A stretch of 64,000 nt of DNA from Enoplolaimus lenunculus (GCA_030248215.1 JASANG010001414.1:827012-891011), one strand, 5' to 3'; shown: positions 38,201-50,287, numbered from the stretch's first letter. The notes: a model not told the origin generated them from the sequence alone. Numbers and translations: made by a program.

Positions 38201-39869
38201 ACTTTAGTTTCGGTTGACAAAAATAAAGTAGGGCTGCCCTATCTATCCTGTGGTACCGCACCCTGCGATCCATTGCCTTGACTTGTGGTGGCGTGCTAAG
38301 GAACGTTATGCATCCATATTGTAATCAAGTACTTGTCAATTTTAACTGTAATTTAGGTTTAGGTTTAGGAAACGTCTTACCTATGCATAAAGATAAGCTT
38401 TCATATATTCTAATCTAACATATATTTGCACTGTGGCATTACCATAACTGGTGCCGGTTTAAGCTTTACCCACTTTATGGAACAAATCTTCTTGAAAGCA
38501 GGCACTACTTGTTAGAAAGAAGTTTTCACTTTTGACTTCAAAACGTGCATTGTGTTTTGCGGATTTGCATCTCAAGGGCAACATTGTCATAAATAGGGTT
38601 ATTGGCTCATCATATAAGCAATTTAAAGTTGGTATCCCAGTGTCGAAAGTGCATTTTGTAGCCATGTCCAGTTGCGCGTCGCGCAAAAATCAAGTAAGAA
38701 AGATCATGAGACGGACAAAAATATTTATTATGCGCTGCGCGCAGAAGCGCATATAAGGGAGGGATAGCAGAACATATACCTCCCCGAAAGATTCGCGGAG
38801 ATACAAGACAATCACTTGGACACGATTTTGACTAACCTATATTGAATGCTGAATTTTTACAGTACGTTATGCGTTTTCGAAATGACTGTCCTGTCTACTT
38901 GGGTCGAAAAATTTGTATTTCAGATATGGTTGACGGTCGTAACGTTTGCGGAAATGTGCGGCCTTGACGGTCAAAATGTAGTTTGGGTGGCTCTTTCTTG
39001 TTCTCTTCGGTTCAGGGCAACGCTACTGGGGTTATTAGTTTAGGAACTGGCTTGAAATGACTGATATATAATTTTACGCGACAATGGGAGCTTGGCTGTT
39101 TGTAAGTACGAACGCTTATATTTGTTTTGAATTTAGCGAAATGGAACAGAAAATTGAAGAGTTTGTTGCAGAGTTATTATTGTAATATGGTGTTTAGGCT
39201 CTTTGGTTGACTGCAAACGTGATAGCCGGTGAAGTTGTTTGGATTTTGTGGTGTAGAGGTTTTGTGTGTGTGGGGTGATAGTTTATGAACCCAGGGTTTG
39301 CGGATTTGAGTGTCACTTCGGCCGACGACTTTTAACCCCTACGGGCGGGCCGACAATTGGCTTGAGTGTTATTGGTAGTTTCGAACTACTGAGCCGCAAG
39401 TTTGAAAAATAATTGAGTTTGAAGCAATATTTGACGTTTGGGTTTAAAATGTGGCGATGTGACACTAGGCGAGTATATATACGTGTATTTTGATTGGTTT
39501 GGTATTGACCGTTGGAATTTGAGCTGTGAATTGAAGGGGCGATTATTTTAGTTCTAAAGTAGCGAAAATATAATTAGTCTTTCAGGGGTGATTGGACAAT
39601 AGTTTTTGCTAGAATGTGAAATCTTGCTAGTTGAGTTATAGTTGTAGGTAATGTGTTTTTGAAATGAGTTTTCTTTCTGCTAAGTAGCATTCGGTTTGTT
39701 GTAAACTTTTGGAACAGTTTGGTTTTTGATTGCAATATGTTGTGTGGATTGTTCGATGTTTGGAGTTTCAACAACAATTTGGGTATCTGTCACAGTTTAC
39801 GACTTGATGTTCTAAATTTCGCCAAATTAATGATATTGTTTTGTGTGGCCAAATATTAAGCCAAACGAA
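35217..39869. other. Non-coding stretch
   Basis: Contains the MITE 36813-37143. A 74-codon frame at 38532-38756 on the plus strand, overlapped by a 75-codon minus frame, is repeat-free but matches nothing I know. Confidence 0.45.
36813..37143. mobile_element. hAT-like MITE, TCGGAATCGGAA family, inverted copy
   Basis: The copy begins CAGGGCGCAATCGGAATTAC and ends AGTTCCGCTTTGCACCCTG; the interior is the reverse complement of 32434-32839. GTTACGTG lies at 36803-36810 and 37144-37151, an 8-bp duplication with two extra bases (TG) at the left junction. Confidence 0.82.
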
Positions 39870-41575
39870 ACTTTGAGCGAAGCGTTGCGTTTTGTGAAAC
39901 ATTGTATGTTCTGTACTCTTGGGTCGAAAGGTGTTGTCCGTCCGACGAGAATCGCATAAACGGCTGAACGGATTTCGATAATTTTTTTGTTTGGAAATAT
40001 CCCGGAATGTCATCCTCGCATTTTAGTTGTAAAATATTAAGTGGTTTATCAGCTACAGGCTAATTTGCATAATTGGTTAAAACTTAGGCCCTATTCACAC
40101 GTGCAAGTAGTTAGCTAACAGCTAATTTGCATATTAGCTTAGCTAATAAGCCTAAATTAAGACTTTTTAAATTATTTCACTGAGTATTAGGGTTACTTAA
40201 GGGTTTTTGGGTACGGGCAATCGGAATAATGTGTTTATAAACCTTTAAGTCCGATAATTACATAGTTAGCTAATAGCTAGTTTGCATATTAGCTTAACAA
40301 ATAAACCTAAATTTGGACTTTTTAAATTAATTCACTGATTATTAGGGTTACTTAAAGGTTTTTGAATGCGAGCAATCGGAATAATATGTTTATCATCCTT
40401 GAAATCCAATAATTAAATAGTTAGGTAATAGCTAATTTGCATCTAAATTAGGACATTTTAAATTATTTCACTGATTACTTGGTTACAAACAATCAAATTC
40501 AGTACTAAAGGTTTTTGTGTGCGAGAAATCTAAATAAATTATTAACAAGCCTTCAAAACCGCTAATTGAATAGTTAGCTAATAGCTAATTTTCATATTAG
40601 CTTAACTAATAAGCCAAATTAAATTGTTTATAAACATCCAAAACCGATCATTGAATAGTTAACCAAAGTGGGTCACACTATCTGTTTGTGTTTTATAAGT
40701 TTGCTTACCAATTATTCAAGCTAGCCTGTAGCTAATAAATTTTATAAATATTTAAAACCATAATGTGTTGTTAACACCCAGGATTAAGGATGTGCCGATT
40801 AATCGGCAGCGGCACTGCAAAAACATTGCCGATTCTTTGCCGATACTTATTGTTTTTTTTAAATGGTACCAATTTCACTTTTGGCGGCGTATATCAGTGT
40901 GTGATGCGGGAAACTGATATTTCTCTTTCGTTTGTGTTTGAAAAAATTATTTAAAACGAAACGTTCTCACAAAATTATATTCTTTTATGGTGGTTAGAGT
41001 GTAAGTCTTCGCATAATGATGTAATGTAGTAACCTATCTGTTGTTTAAAAATGGTGTACTAAAGTTGGAATCGGCATCGGTTCGGAATAGGCATATTTTT
41101 AAAATAATCACCATCCGCATCGTCAAAAATTAGGCATATTTTTAGAATAAGCACCATCCGCATCGTCAAAAATTTTGGTATTGGCACATCCCTACACAAG
41201 ATTCTATGCTTTGAAATAAAAAAAGTTGATCAAAAGCCGTTCCTGAGAATATCGTCGGACCGGCATCCACCTTTGAACCGCCGAGTACAAAACTTAAAAC
41301 GTTTTGGAAAATTCCCAACGACTAACTCATTTGCATATTAGCTGAGCGCTATTGGCTACAGGGTTTTTTAGGCATCCGAAATTTAAGATATAATTTGGAA
41401 CACTTTCAGCTTTCAAGTAATTTAGATACTCGATGACAGTTAAGCTGTTATCAAACCTATCGGTTACCACATACTTGAGAGTTGTGGTCCATAGTGTATT
41501 TAAGCATGGGAAATGTAAATAGTAAGCATGCCCACACTTTGGTCAATACATGTAATTCCACTACGACTGGCATAC
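39870..41575. mobile_element. Second Helitron-like element, interrupted by a MITE
   Basis: It starts TTTGAGCGAAGCGTTGCG, shares TTGGGTCGAAAGGTG..GTCCGTCCG and the tandem units with 34130-35216 (units at 40140-40660), and ends CAATACATGTAATTCCACTA then CGACTGG, as in the first copy. The GCCGATTAATCGGC element 40785-41194 is nested inside it. No protein is coded. Confidence 0.55.
40785..41194. mobile_element. MITE, GCCGATTAATCGGC family, nested in a Helitron-like element
   Basis: The copy starts TAAGGATGTGCCGATTAATC and ends TTGGCACATCCCTA. Flanks CCCAGGAT and CACAAGAT agree at 6 of 8. It contains an internal short duplication (the ATTTTT..AATA..CACCATCCGCATCG segment occurs twice). It interrupts the Helitron-like element 39870-41575. 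Confidence 0.78.
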
Positions 41576-42996
41576 CTACTTTGAATCTATTAAACTCTAC
41601 ACTGATGTAATTACATATAATTTTTTTTTCATATTGTGGACATCGTGCGACACATGTAAAAGCGGAATGACTATGTTTATATACTTAATTATAACTTTTG
41701 ATTTGGTTCGCTTCAAATACGTACTAATTTGTTCATTTAACACCCACATCATTATTGGCGATCATGTGACCTCAGCGTCACTCGTCGGTGATCGAAATTT
41801 TGAAATCGCTTTAAATTGAACGCTGTTTATTATTTTGGGTTTTGCGAGTCAATAACTATTTTATGAATTCCGCGAAGCTTGATTTGATTTAGGTTTACAT
41901 ACCAAGTTTTCCCGGTGTGCATGTCGTTTATGTGATATAAAATAAATCTATTTAAAATAATCGTGCTTGTAATATTTCTGTATACTGATAGATAATGGTA
42001 AGCGAATGAAATGAAGTGTTGTGCGGCAGTGCCGCGGCCACTACCCGCTACCCCACCCCCCTGGGAAGCCCTCTGGCCTTTGGGGACGTTTACAAAGCAC
42101 ATCAGTCCTGCGAGTTTAAAAAAATGATGCGGGACTTTGGGCGCAATTCAAATTAACCATACTGTTGCCCACGCGCCATGCCTGTTTGGCTTCTCTCTCG
42201 CCAGGTTTGTTTGGCTTTTATATATTGTGCTTTCGAGTTTTTGGCCTCCCGTTACTGGATTAGTTGTTGCGTTCCTGTATAGTCGCCCTTTTGCAGTGGA
42301 CAAACTCACAGCTGAGCCGAATTGGATACACTGGCGGCGGCACTGTTGTGAGGGAAAGGTTTTTAAAGGTTTTCGGTGACTAATATTTAGGTTTAATTTG
42401 ATTTTAATACCGAAAACAAAAATTTGGCATTGATTGAATCGTAGGAATGTAGGATTGGACGTTATCCTTATCCAACTATGGACTACAATAGCGCAACAAA
42501 ACATTGCTGAAATTGGTGGTTCATCATTTTGTACGTATTTTCTTTTCAAACCGTTACTTAACCTTTTTTATTAAAATGTGCCTTAAGTACATTATCTCTG
42601 TATATAGACAGAATAAGCAATGATCCATTTTTCGTGAATGTTTTAAATATATTGTGGTACTCAACCAACTGCGTGCATAATACTGTACATATACATACTG
42701 ATAGGACAAATTTGGAATTTAGAAATATGTGAGAATTTAGAAATGAGTTTATTGATTAGGATTCATCATTGATCACTGAAGTTCAGGCAGTAACTGCTTC
42801 CTGAATTCAATCAGTTACGTGTTTAGAACTGCTTAATGCAATGAATTATGTACATAAAGCTGCTGCGGTTCGAGTATATACATAGATTCGGGCGCGGAGC
42901 CAAAACAGAAAGTCAAAAAGGTTCACTCCCATTGAAAGGGGTTTGCTTAGTGGCATAAAAGGTGTTGCATCAAAATAATGCGCGATTCGGTCCCGG

Positions 42997-43287
42997 TGGG
43001 GTATGCCGATTAATCGGCGTCGATAATAGTCGGCAGTTTCCGTGAGTATCGGTTTCGGCCCTGCAGAAAATTGCCGATTCTTTGCCGATACCTTCTGAAC
43101 ATAACAGTGAGTTGGAATGCTATCAATTTCACTTGTTGGCGTATATCAGTGTGTCTGATTAAAGTCTTCGTGTTGATTAAAGTTTTCGTGTTGATAGCGA
43201 TGTAATGTATCCTAACTGTTCTTAAACATCGTTTGTTGAGATTGGAATCGGCATCGGCAAAAATTTTGGTAGCCGGCATAGCCCTAG
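42997..43287. mobile_element. MITE, GCCGATTAATCGGC family, diverged
   Basis: The copy starts TGGGGTATGCCGATTAATCG and ends GGTAGCCGGCATAGCCCTA. A short TTGATTAAAGT(C/T)TTCGTG segment is repeated twice inside. Confidence 0.7.
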
Positions 43288-43413
43288 CCTGGTATACATT
43301 TTTTAATTTTTTTTGGCCTGCTAAAATATTGAGCTGGCTACAGGCCTTTATATAGCATATATTTCTCTTGTAGTCACTGGTCTTGTTGTGTGTGCGGAAT
43401 CTGGCTTTACATA

Positions 43414-43824
43414 CTATAGTAATTTGAATAAGAGAGGGGTAACAAAAGTATATAAATATCTCGTTTTGAGTTCCAATCAATAGAAGTCCGTAACTATAAT
43501 TAGAGTCCGTTAGTGGATAGAATGCATAAGGCCTATTTAGTTTATAAGGTACGAAAAATGAAGAACGGCGTAGACTGCTTAAACACGTACTTACAGACAC
43601 CGCGACAACCTGTATAAACTTTGTTAAAATCCAGAGAAAAGGTTAATCAGCATGGCAATCAGCAAAAATGCTTCGAACGAAGTCAGTTCTATCAAAAGAA
43701 AGCATAAAAAAGGAAGTTGAGGCCCCACTAACGTGGGCTGAATTAAAAATTAATAACGGACCGTAACCGAATAACAGGGTCTACCCTGTAAATATTAATC
43801 CCCTTCTTATTCGGGTCACTACTG
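43414..43824. mobile_element. pogo/Tigger-like MITE, copy 2
   Basis: The right end reads (reverse complement) CAGTAGTGACCCGAATAAGA. The left end, CTATAGTAATTTGAATAAGA, is a diverged match. TA flanks both sides. The interior shares AGTCCGT..AATTAGAGTCCG words with copy 1. It lies 665 bp before the TCF exon at 44489. Confidence 0.65.
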
Positions 43825-44024
43825 TACGTATATGTTTTCACTGTGATCAGCGTTGCCATATGTGTATATTATGTTTTAAGTATGTGTGAATAGTGTCAAA
43901 TCCAGATTTCACATTGAAAATATGAGCGAAAGCGAAACTATTCTATAAGTATTTTTGATATTGTCTTTGCAACGGTATCCCGACAGTCCATCGCCGGATA
44001 ACTTTTCGACCTATAACTTATAAT

Positions 44025-44196
44025 CAGTGGCGGATCCAGGATCTCAAAATAGGGGGGGCAAAATTTCACAGGTTACAAACTTACTTTTGACCCATACACA
44101 AATCACGAACTATTGTCTCAAAATTGCTATATAATTTTTGTCGAGATGCTGTTGGGGGGGCCACGGCCGGGGTGCCCCCCCATGGATCCGCCATTG
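44025..44196. mobile_element. hAT-Tip100-like MITE, perfect 8-bp TSD
   Basis: It begins CAGTGGCGGATCCAGGATCT and ends CCCCATGGATCCGCCATTG. CAGTGGCGGATCCAG is a well-known terminus of hAT-Tip100 elements in many animals. CTTATAAT flanks both sides (44017-44024, 44197-44204). Length 172 bp. Confidence 0.93.
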
Positions 44197-44488
44197 CTTA
44201 TAATCAAAAATCTTTTGAGCTTATAATCAAAAATCTTGTCTTCGCCACACTTAGTTGCCCATCGTTAGTCTTAGGTTTAGAATCATAGTTACTTAGGCGT
44301 TGGTTTAGATACTTATCGACCGTCGAATAGACGTAGATTCATTTGCAACGTATATATGTGTTTCAGTCTGCCAGCGGAAATGACCAAAATTTCTGAAAAT
44401 TAACAGCTAACATATTTCCTGTTTATTGCCTTAGTTTTGTGTTTATTGTTTGTGTTAGTACCTAAGTGTTCGCTTGTCATTGTTGCAG

Positions 44489-44639
44489 GGTAATCGCCAT
44501 GGCATGTTTGCATACCCGTATCCGTCGCCCGGTGCATTCGGTGTCACTCCTATTCCCGGCGCTGGTAACACTCCAAGTCCATCTACGCATATGCAAACGG
44601 GCGCATCGGCGTCGCCAACAAACTTCCGCGGATTTCCTG
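44489..44639 (+). CDS. pop-1: TCF gene exon, Pro/Gly/Tyr-rich linker
   Basis: The exon starts after TTGTTGCAG and ends at G|GTAAGC, a strong donor, in phase 1. The phase 0 frame reads GNRHGMFAYPYPSPGAF and continues Pro/Ser/Thr-rich through NFRGFP. Proline- and tyrosine-rich linkers of this kind separate the N-terminal beta-catenin site from the HMG box in TCF/LEF proteins. One of the two other frames has a stop at the second codon and the third gives an unconvincing product. The exon lies 3.5 kb upstream of the next secure exon on the same strand. The phase 1 end does not join the 48182 acceptor in the coding frame, so either an exon of 3n+1 length lies between, or splicing uses the AG at 48209-48210. 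Confidence 0.65.
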
Positions 44640-45405
44640 GTAAGCAATAATCTAAATGTCGGATCTTAAAAAACTGTATCTAAACTAGCTTGAATCTAGT
44701 GTATGTGTTTTAGTTTGAACCAAGGGTAAAGTCAAGTATACGTATATGTTTACCGGTTAAAACATTCCTTTATGATGTTCGGTCAGGGGTTTTAAGAACT
44801 ATTTTTCAGTTCGCAACACAGAGAGCGCTTTGAAAATTTTATAGAGTATATAGCTTTGTGTGAGAAATTCTCGCAACGCTGTTGCTTTGAATGTATTAAG
44901 TAGTTTTTGGCTTTGTGCCATTCTGTGCTATCCTGTGCTATCTAAAGCTCAGAGTAGGAATTGGTTCAGAGTATGAATTTCTGAAATTCATGTGTGAAGG
45001 ACTGAGTCGGCAAGTTTGTGTGCAGTTTGCAACCAGTTAAGAGTTGAAATATCAAATTTCGGATTTGCTTCGCGTAGTTTGCGTGATGTTTAACGTTTTT
45101 CCTCGCCGCTTGTGTTTGTTGGCGAAGCGTTCGAGAGTTGCAGTCAGCCAGCTATATATACCTATGGTTTAAACTTTTGATGCTACAAACAGCGATCTGT
45201 TACCCGAGAAGTAGGTAACTCCACCTTAGCCACCTTAGCCAGTGATGACAAAGGCGACTTTAGTTTCAGGACTGAGAAACCTGACAACATGGCCGTTGCC
45301 TTTCGATAGCAGTGCGGCGTTATTGCAGTTCGCTCATTTGTAAGTATAAATTCAGTATATGTGTTTTTAGGTAAGCCCCGTTAGCCAGCTTAACATATTC
45401 GGGGG

Positions 45406-45752
45406 CAGGGATAGGCGGTGCTGGTCTCGGCAAGTATCGTAATTTGGCACGTCTCGGTCTCGCTTTTTTTGGGTTAAAGTTTATAATCGTTGCGTTTGTG
45501 CCACCATATTTGTTTAAGTGATAAATAAAGTGAAAAAAATAAAGTTTCGCGACGATTTATTATTGTAATCGTATCAATTCAACGGGAATTCAGAATAGAA
45601 TGAAAATATTTAAAGCTTAATTTCATACTGAAAAATCGTAATTTTAGTTTCGTGTAACGGTTAAAAATTGACCGACACCAAAAGTAGCGGTCTCGGTCTC
45701 GGTAGATTCTGTGTCTCGGTCTCGTTTTTTTGACAGAGACCGCCTATTCGTG
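45406..45752. mobile_element. MITE, GGTCTCGGTCTCG family, both ends visible
   Basis: The copy starts CAGGGATAGGCGGTGCTGGT and ends AGACCGCCTATTCGTG. Both arms contain repeated GGTCTCGGTCTCG/T motifs. It lies in the TCF intron between 44639 and 48182. No clear duplication. Confidence 0.65.
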
Positions 45753-46351
45753 AAGGTGGCAAAAATTTTTAGGAAGGGCATGGCAAGGATATTAGACGAC
45801 TTTGAAACCAGGTGGAATGCCGAAATACCTTTTAAATTTCGACGCGAACAATTCTATTAACAGAAAGATAGTCGAGAGTTGATTTCATGCATCTCTTTTT
45901 GTAATACAGTAACCCTCAGACTATTGGTGCGAACAGTATTTTTCATGTTCTTTTCGTATGTCGTACTAAAGCATCATGATTTAATGTGTGGTGATTTGGG
46001 AATAATCAAGCTAAGATCCGACCGATGGAGAAAAATATGAGCGATTAGAGTCGAGTCTCATCCATAAGCGGCGACAGAACCCTGTCTGGTTATCGACTTT
46101 ACACAGATTATTAGTTTTAAAATTGAGTTTGGCGTCTCGCTTAATTAGCAAGAACGACTTTTCATTACATATGTATATATTAACTGTGTACAGATTCGTC
46201 CGATTGACAAATGGGCGTAGACCAATTTGGACCGTTTGTACGAATTGGCTTGCCGGATAAATTATAGGTTTTCGGTAAATGTTTCAATTATTTTTATCGG
46301 GAAAATGTCGTTCTTTGTTTGCGGTTTAAAATTATGCTTTACTTATTTTAG

Positions 46352-46393
46352 AAATCCAACAACGAACAGCAGTATATTTGGGCCTCAAGCCAG
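46352..46393 (+). CDS. pop-1: Possible 42-base microexon of the TCF gene
   Basis: A TTATTTTAG acceptor and a CAG|GTATGC donor bracket 42 bases. Read in phase 2 it gives NPTTNSSIFGPQA and ends in phase 2. That matches the start phase of the 48182 exon and would read on as ...ARHSPFSSQSPAAV. It does not match the phase 1 end of the 44489 exon, so a further unseen exon would be required. Composition and phase make it attractive, but it is short enough to be chance. Confidence 0.3.
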
Positions 46394-46769
46394 GTATGCA
46401 ATGGGTTGTAAAATGCTTAACTGTGCTAAATTCGTGTGTTCTTTTTTGTTTGTTTTTGCGGGCTTTCTTCCCAAAACAATTTTAGTTTTTTTTTCACATT
46501 TTGTGATTTTCTGTGAATACTATGTTCAGCTCAAAATATATATATTGCCATTGGTTTACATGCCTGTGAATTAATCTAGTTAGGTAGTGAGGTGTTTAAT
46601 GTACATATAATGCATATACTGCTTACCTGCCCCAATTTTCAACAACGTCCGTCCGTTGACCGTCCACCCTATTTTCTAATTGATACCGTGTTCAAAGCGC
46701 GAGAATTTACTATTCCGCTCTTGGCGTAGCCCCCGTGTAAGTTTACGTAGGAATCGGTATTCAGACCTT

Positions 46770-46925
46770 TTGAACTAAGCAGCTGGAAAGGCAATCGATC
46801 CAACAGTCTCAATGTCAATCTCAGTTTCGCGTCTCTGAAATTTCTGACACCAGTCCAACTCTCAGTCTCAGCTTTTGAAAAGTCTCCGGTTTAGAAACTG
46901 AGAGACTCCGATATTGATGCCAGCA
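46770..46925. repeat. GAGTCTC/GAGACT-iterated repeat
   Basis: Motifs CAGTCTCAATG, CTCAGTCTCAGC, AAGTCTCCGG and CTGAGAGACTCCG recur. At 47800-47825 AAGACTCTGAGATTCCCATC then CCTG looks like a right end of the same element type. A diverged relative of the GGTCTCG family or a separate one. Confidence 0.4.
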
Positions 46926-47619
46926 AGAAGTGCCAGTTGTGACCAATTGTGCCATTAACATTTTTTTGTATAACCATTAATTCGTCAATCTTAAACATAA
47001 CAAAGTATTAAACGAACTTAGTGTGCCGCTTACGACCTTGTTCAATAAAATTTGTTTCAACTAACAAGGTTTTTAGCGGCCACTTACAACCTTGTTATTT
47101 AAATTTGATTTAAAATTAAATAACGTCGTAGTGCGTTACAGCGATTTTCAGCGGAAAAGTGGCGGTTTTGGCGTTTAAGACCTTGTTTAACATATTTGTC
47201 GGGTTGATGTCATTCAGATTATATAAAAAATCTCAAATTCTAAAAAAATGTCGGTTACGACCTTGTTACATGTAACCGACGATTTATGATTGTTATACGA
47301 AAATTGTAGGTTGTATAGCTTCTTGCGGAATAGACTGACGACCTACAAGATTGTCAGAAAAAATTTTGTTTTTAAAAGCGAACTGTGATACACTCCAATA
47401 TTCTGTTTTGTGTATAAAAATCTTAAGTATAGAACTGCACGATGCGCTAAATTTAGTCTGTAAGCCAGCAGAATTTTACTGAACGTAAGTCTCAACACTT
47501 TTACTACCTATCTGGCAGTTCATAATATATATGTATGAAACTTCAAATATTTTAAAGTTTATAGTGCAAAAGCCAGCCAGTGTCACTAATGGTTTCTGCA
47601 ACTGTGCAATTTTTATTTT

Positions 47620-47695
47620 TGCGATATAAAAATCAGAATCAGACCTTGTTTTGAATTAGAATTCTAATCGGAATTGGAATTGCGGTTGTGCCCTG
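47620..47695. mobile_element. hAT-like MITE, TCGGAATCGGAA family, right end only
   Basis: AATTCTAATCGGAATTGGAA, then TTGCGGTTGTGCCCTG, matches the right arm of 32434-32839. No left end was found. Confidence 0.6.
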
Positions 47696-48181
47696 TTCCA
47701 AATAAATACCGACTTTACGTTGTTTTCTTCCTCAATCTAATATTGTTAAAATTTTTTAACCTAAATAGCACTTTCTAAATTTGTGATTTATAATTTTTTG
47801 AAGACTCTGAGATTCCCATCCCTGATTATGTATGTGTTCGTTTTAGGTGTTGCGTAATGGTCTATTTAAGATTAATTCCGTTTAATGAAAAATTATACTT
47901 TCTGAGTGTACAGTTTGTTGTTGTTGTTGTTTTTGTGCTGGTAAAGTGTTTAAGTGAATTTTACTTTGGTTATAAATTTAGTTAAAAAACTTGACTTAAA
48001 CATTGGCATTTCTATGCTTGTTGTGGCTTCGTTTACGCTCAACTCGATCTTAACTGTACCGCGCAGCATTGGAAATTATAGTTTGTTTAACCTTGTGGTG
48101 TCACGCTTTTTCGTCGCGTTATGTTTTTTGCATTAGTCTGGTCATAGTGAACTTTCCTACCGTACCCTCCGGTATTTTTAG

Positions 48182-48544
48182 GCATTCACCATTTTCGTCA
48201 CAGTCGCCAGCAGCGGTTGCTGCAGTCGCAGCCGCAGCAGCAGCGACTGCGCAACATCATTACTCGGCATCTCCGCTACAAAGTCCATGCACACCAGGTG
48301 TTCCTGGTGTGGGCGGTAGCCATGCGATGCCAAATGGTACAACCGCAGTAAGCAATACCGCTAGTGGTGTTGCTGCCTCGTTGTTAAGTAATGGCGGTCT
48401 GTTGACGACAGTGAAGCAACAGCCCAGCGGTGGGACTGCTTCCTATCAGTTGGCTAATAGAAGCGTTAGCAGCGGCAGCAGCGCTGTTCCGACCAGTATG
48501 CCCCCGACGCCGACTGATATTGCAGCTGTTGCGGCTGAGTTTTA
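48182..48544 (+). CDS. pop-1: TCF gene exon, Ala/Ser/Pro-rich linker
   Basis: The acceptor is a long pyrimidine tract ending TTTTTAG at 48180-48181; an alternative AG at 48209-48210 would shorten the exon by 29 bases and give a different entry phase. The product begins HSPFSSQSPAAV, runs through an Ala tract and continues Ser/Thr/Gly-rich with Pro clusters (PTSMPPTPTD). The donor is TTTTA|GTAAGT, in phase 2. Its split codon TA|C is completed by the acceptor at 49395, which gives independent support for the frame. No known domain is present. Read-through into the intron meets a stop at once (TAG at 48543-48545). Confidence 0.8.
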
Positions 48545-49395
48545 GTAAGTTTTGCAATTATATCAGTGTCACATTATTAGGTAGGACTTGCTGGGTGTCC
48601 TTCTGACAATTTTGTGGTACCGGTCCGGAGGTAAAATACTAGCTTAATTTTGCAGCGAGCGAATGTTGTTGCGTTGAAACTGTTTCGTGTGATTTTTGGG
48701 TGTTAAGCTTTTGTAATTGATTTAACTCTATCTGTGGCGTACTGGAAAGATGTGAAAACGAGATTGACGCAACAGGTGAACGGAAATTTGTCTCCAATTT
48801 AAGGAGAAAAACCGTACAAATAGTGGGGAGTTGATGGTTATCGGGTGAGTTTGATTGACGGTGTAGTGTATGGTACGCGACCATACTTGCCAACGACGCC
48901 TTCGCCAAGGAGAGACCTTAGAGATTAAATCACTTTTGTGAGTTTTTCCAAGGATTTCAGTAAATTTTTTAGTCGTTGGGTATTCAAACCTCTTCGAAAT
49001 TTTCATAGAGAGTATCCCTTGTTTTTAACGTCATGGGCACACCGCTGCTTGCCTGCCACCTTGGTGTTTTAAGTTTCGCGCTTCTGTTCGCGTGTGATAA
49101 GCGCTATAATTGAACCTTCATCTGATAACTAATAATGCTGTTATGCAAGACTGTGAAGCGTTCTTTGTGCTTTAAAATTTGCTCAACCGGTTGTATAGAT
49201 TGGAGCAAGTATACGCAGCGTTCGGTGGTTCAATTTGGGCTGGCTGAATTGAGTCACGTTGTGTACTCTTGTTGTCAAGAGTCATTACTTAGATAGACAG
49301 AATATATTATAGCTACATTAGAAAGAAAGCGTCGTTGTATAAATTCTAGGTTACATTCACAAATAAATTAGAGGTATTGGTTAATTTTGCTTCAG

Positions 49396-50101
49396 CCGAT
49401 CTCAAATCTTCAATGCAGCATTTAACGCAGCATCGTTCGCGGTGACTTCGGCAGCGGTGTCGGATACAAGTCAACCACTAGGAAGTAGCAGCAGTAGTAG
49501 TGGTAGTTGTAATAGTAGCGGTAGTGCAGTCGCCTCAACAGTCGATTACTTGGCACCAAATTTAAATTCGTTACGGGGCAATGGCGGATTCTCAAACGCA
49601 AGGTGCACAACTCCGAAAGGCACAATGGATAGTCGTACCAGAGGTAATAACAGTAGGATACATAGCGGTGGATTACAAGCGAAAATAGCGTCAGAAGCTG
49701 TACAGTCGCGATTTGAGTCGACAAACAGTATAGCGGCTAGTGATAGCAGTATTGGTAACAGTGGAAGCAACAACCCACTTGGATCAATTGCTTGTCTTGA
49801 AGTACCGAAGGGTCAGTGTGTAGCCGCAGTTGCCGCTATGGATAGCGATAGCGGTCGTCATCGACAACAGCAGCATCATCGACGTGTTGCGGCGATGGAA
49901 ATCAAACCTGAAGTGGACTCGATGGGCACCGGAAGTTCTAGCAGCATATCCGATTTGCGGTCCGTCGCCGGAGATTTGTTGATGTCGCATTATCACCAAC
50001 AGCAGCAGCAACAACAACACAGACAGTTGCATCAATTGCCAACGATGGTTGGATCGAACAGTTGTTTTATACCAGGCATGGCGAGTTCGGATGGAATGAA
50101 G
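49396..50101 (+). CDS. pop-1: TCF gene exon, Ser-rich linker with SUMO-type motif
   Basis: The exon starts after TTGCTTCAG and completes a Tyr codon with the previous exon. It codes about 235 residues, rich in Ser, Gly, Asn and Ala, and ends at ATGAAG|GTAGTG in phase 0. A short poly-Gln run (CAG/CAA) lies near 50000-50017. The segment MEIKPEVDS (about 49900-49922) fits the psi-K-x-E sumoylation consensus, a modification known in TCF/LEF proteins. The next exon begins in phase 0 with the HMG box. Without splicing the frame stops at 50153-50155, which would give a product lacking the DNA-binding domain. Confidence 0.85.
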
Positions 50102-50287
50102 GTAGTGCTAAATGCAGCGTTGATTACTCATAGTAGTCTGGGGAATAACCAATAATTCGGAATGGGGTTACGTGTTATAAAAAATAAAAATGGAGGCGTT
50201 TCTTGTGTTATCGGTTGAATACAAGCAAGGTTGAAAGTGTTCTAGGGGGAATTTGCAAATACTTCATTTTGTATTTTTCGTTTTCAG

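Noticed and set aside
38532-38756. 74-codon plus-strand frame with a CAA|GTAAGA donor
   Set aside because: No convincing acceptor, no domain, and an equally long frame on the other strand.
43010-43600. 196-codon minus-strand frame
   Set aside because: It spans a MITE and the start of a pogo-like MITE and resembles no protein.
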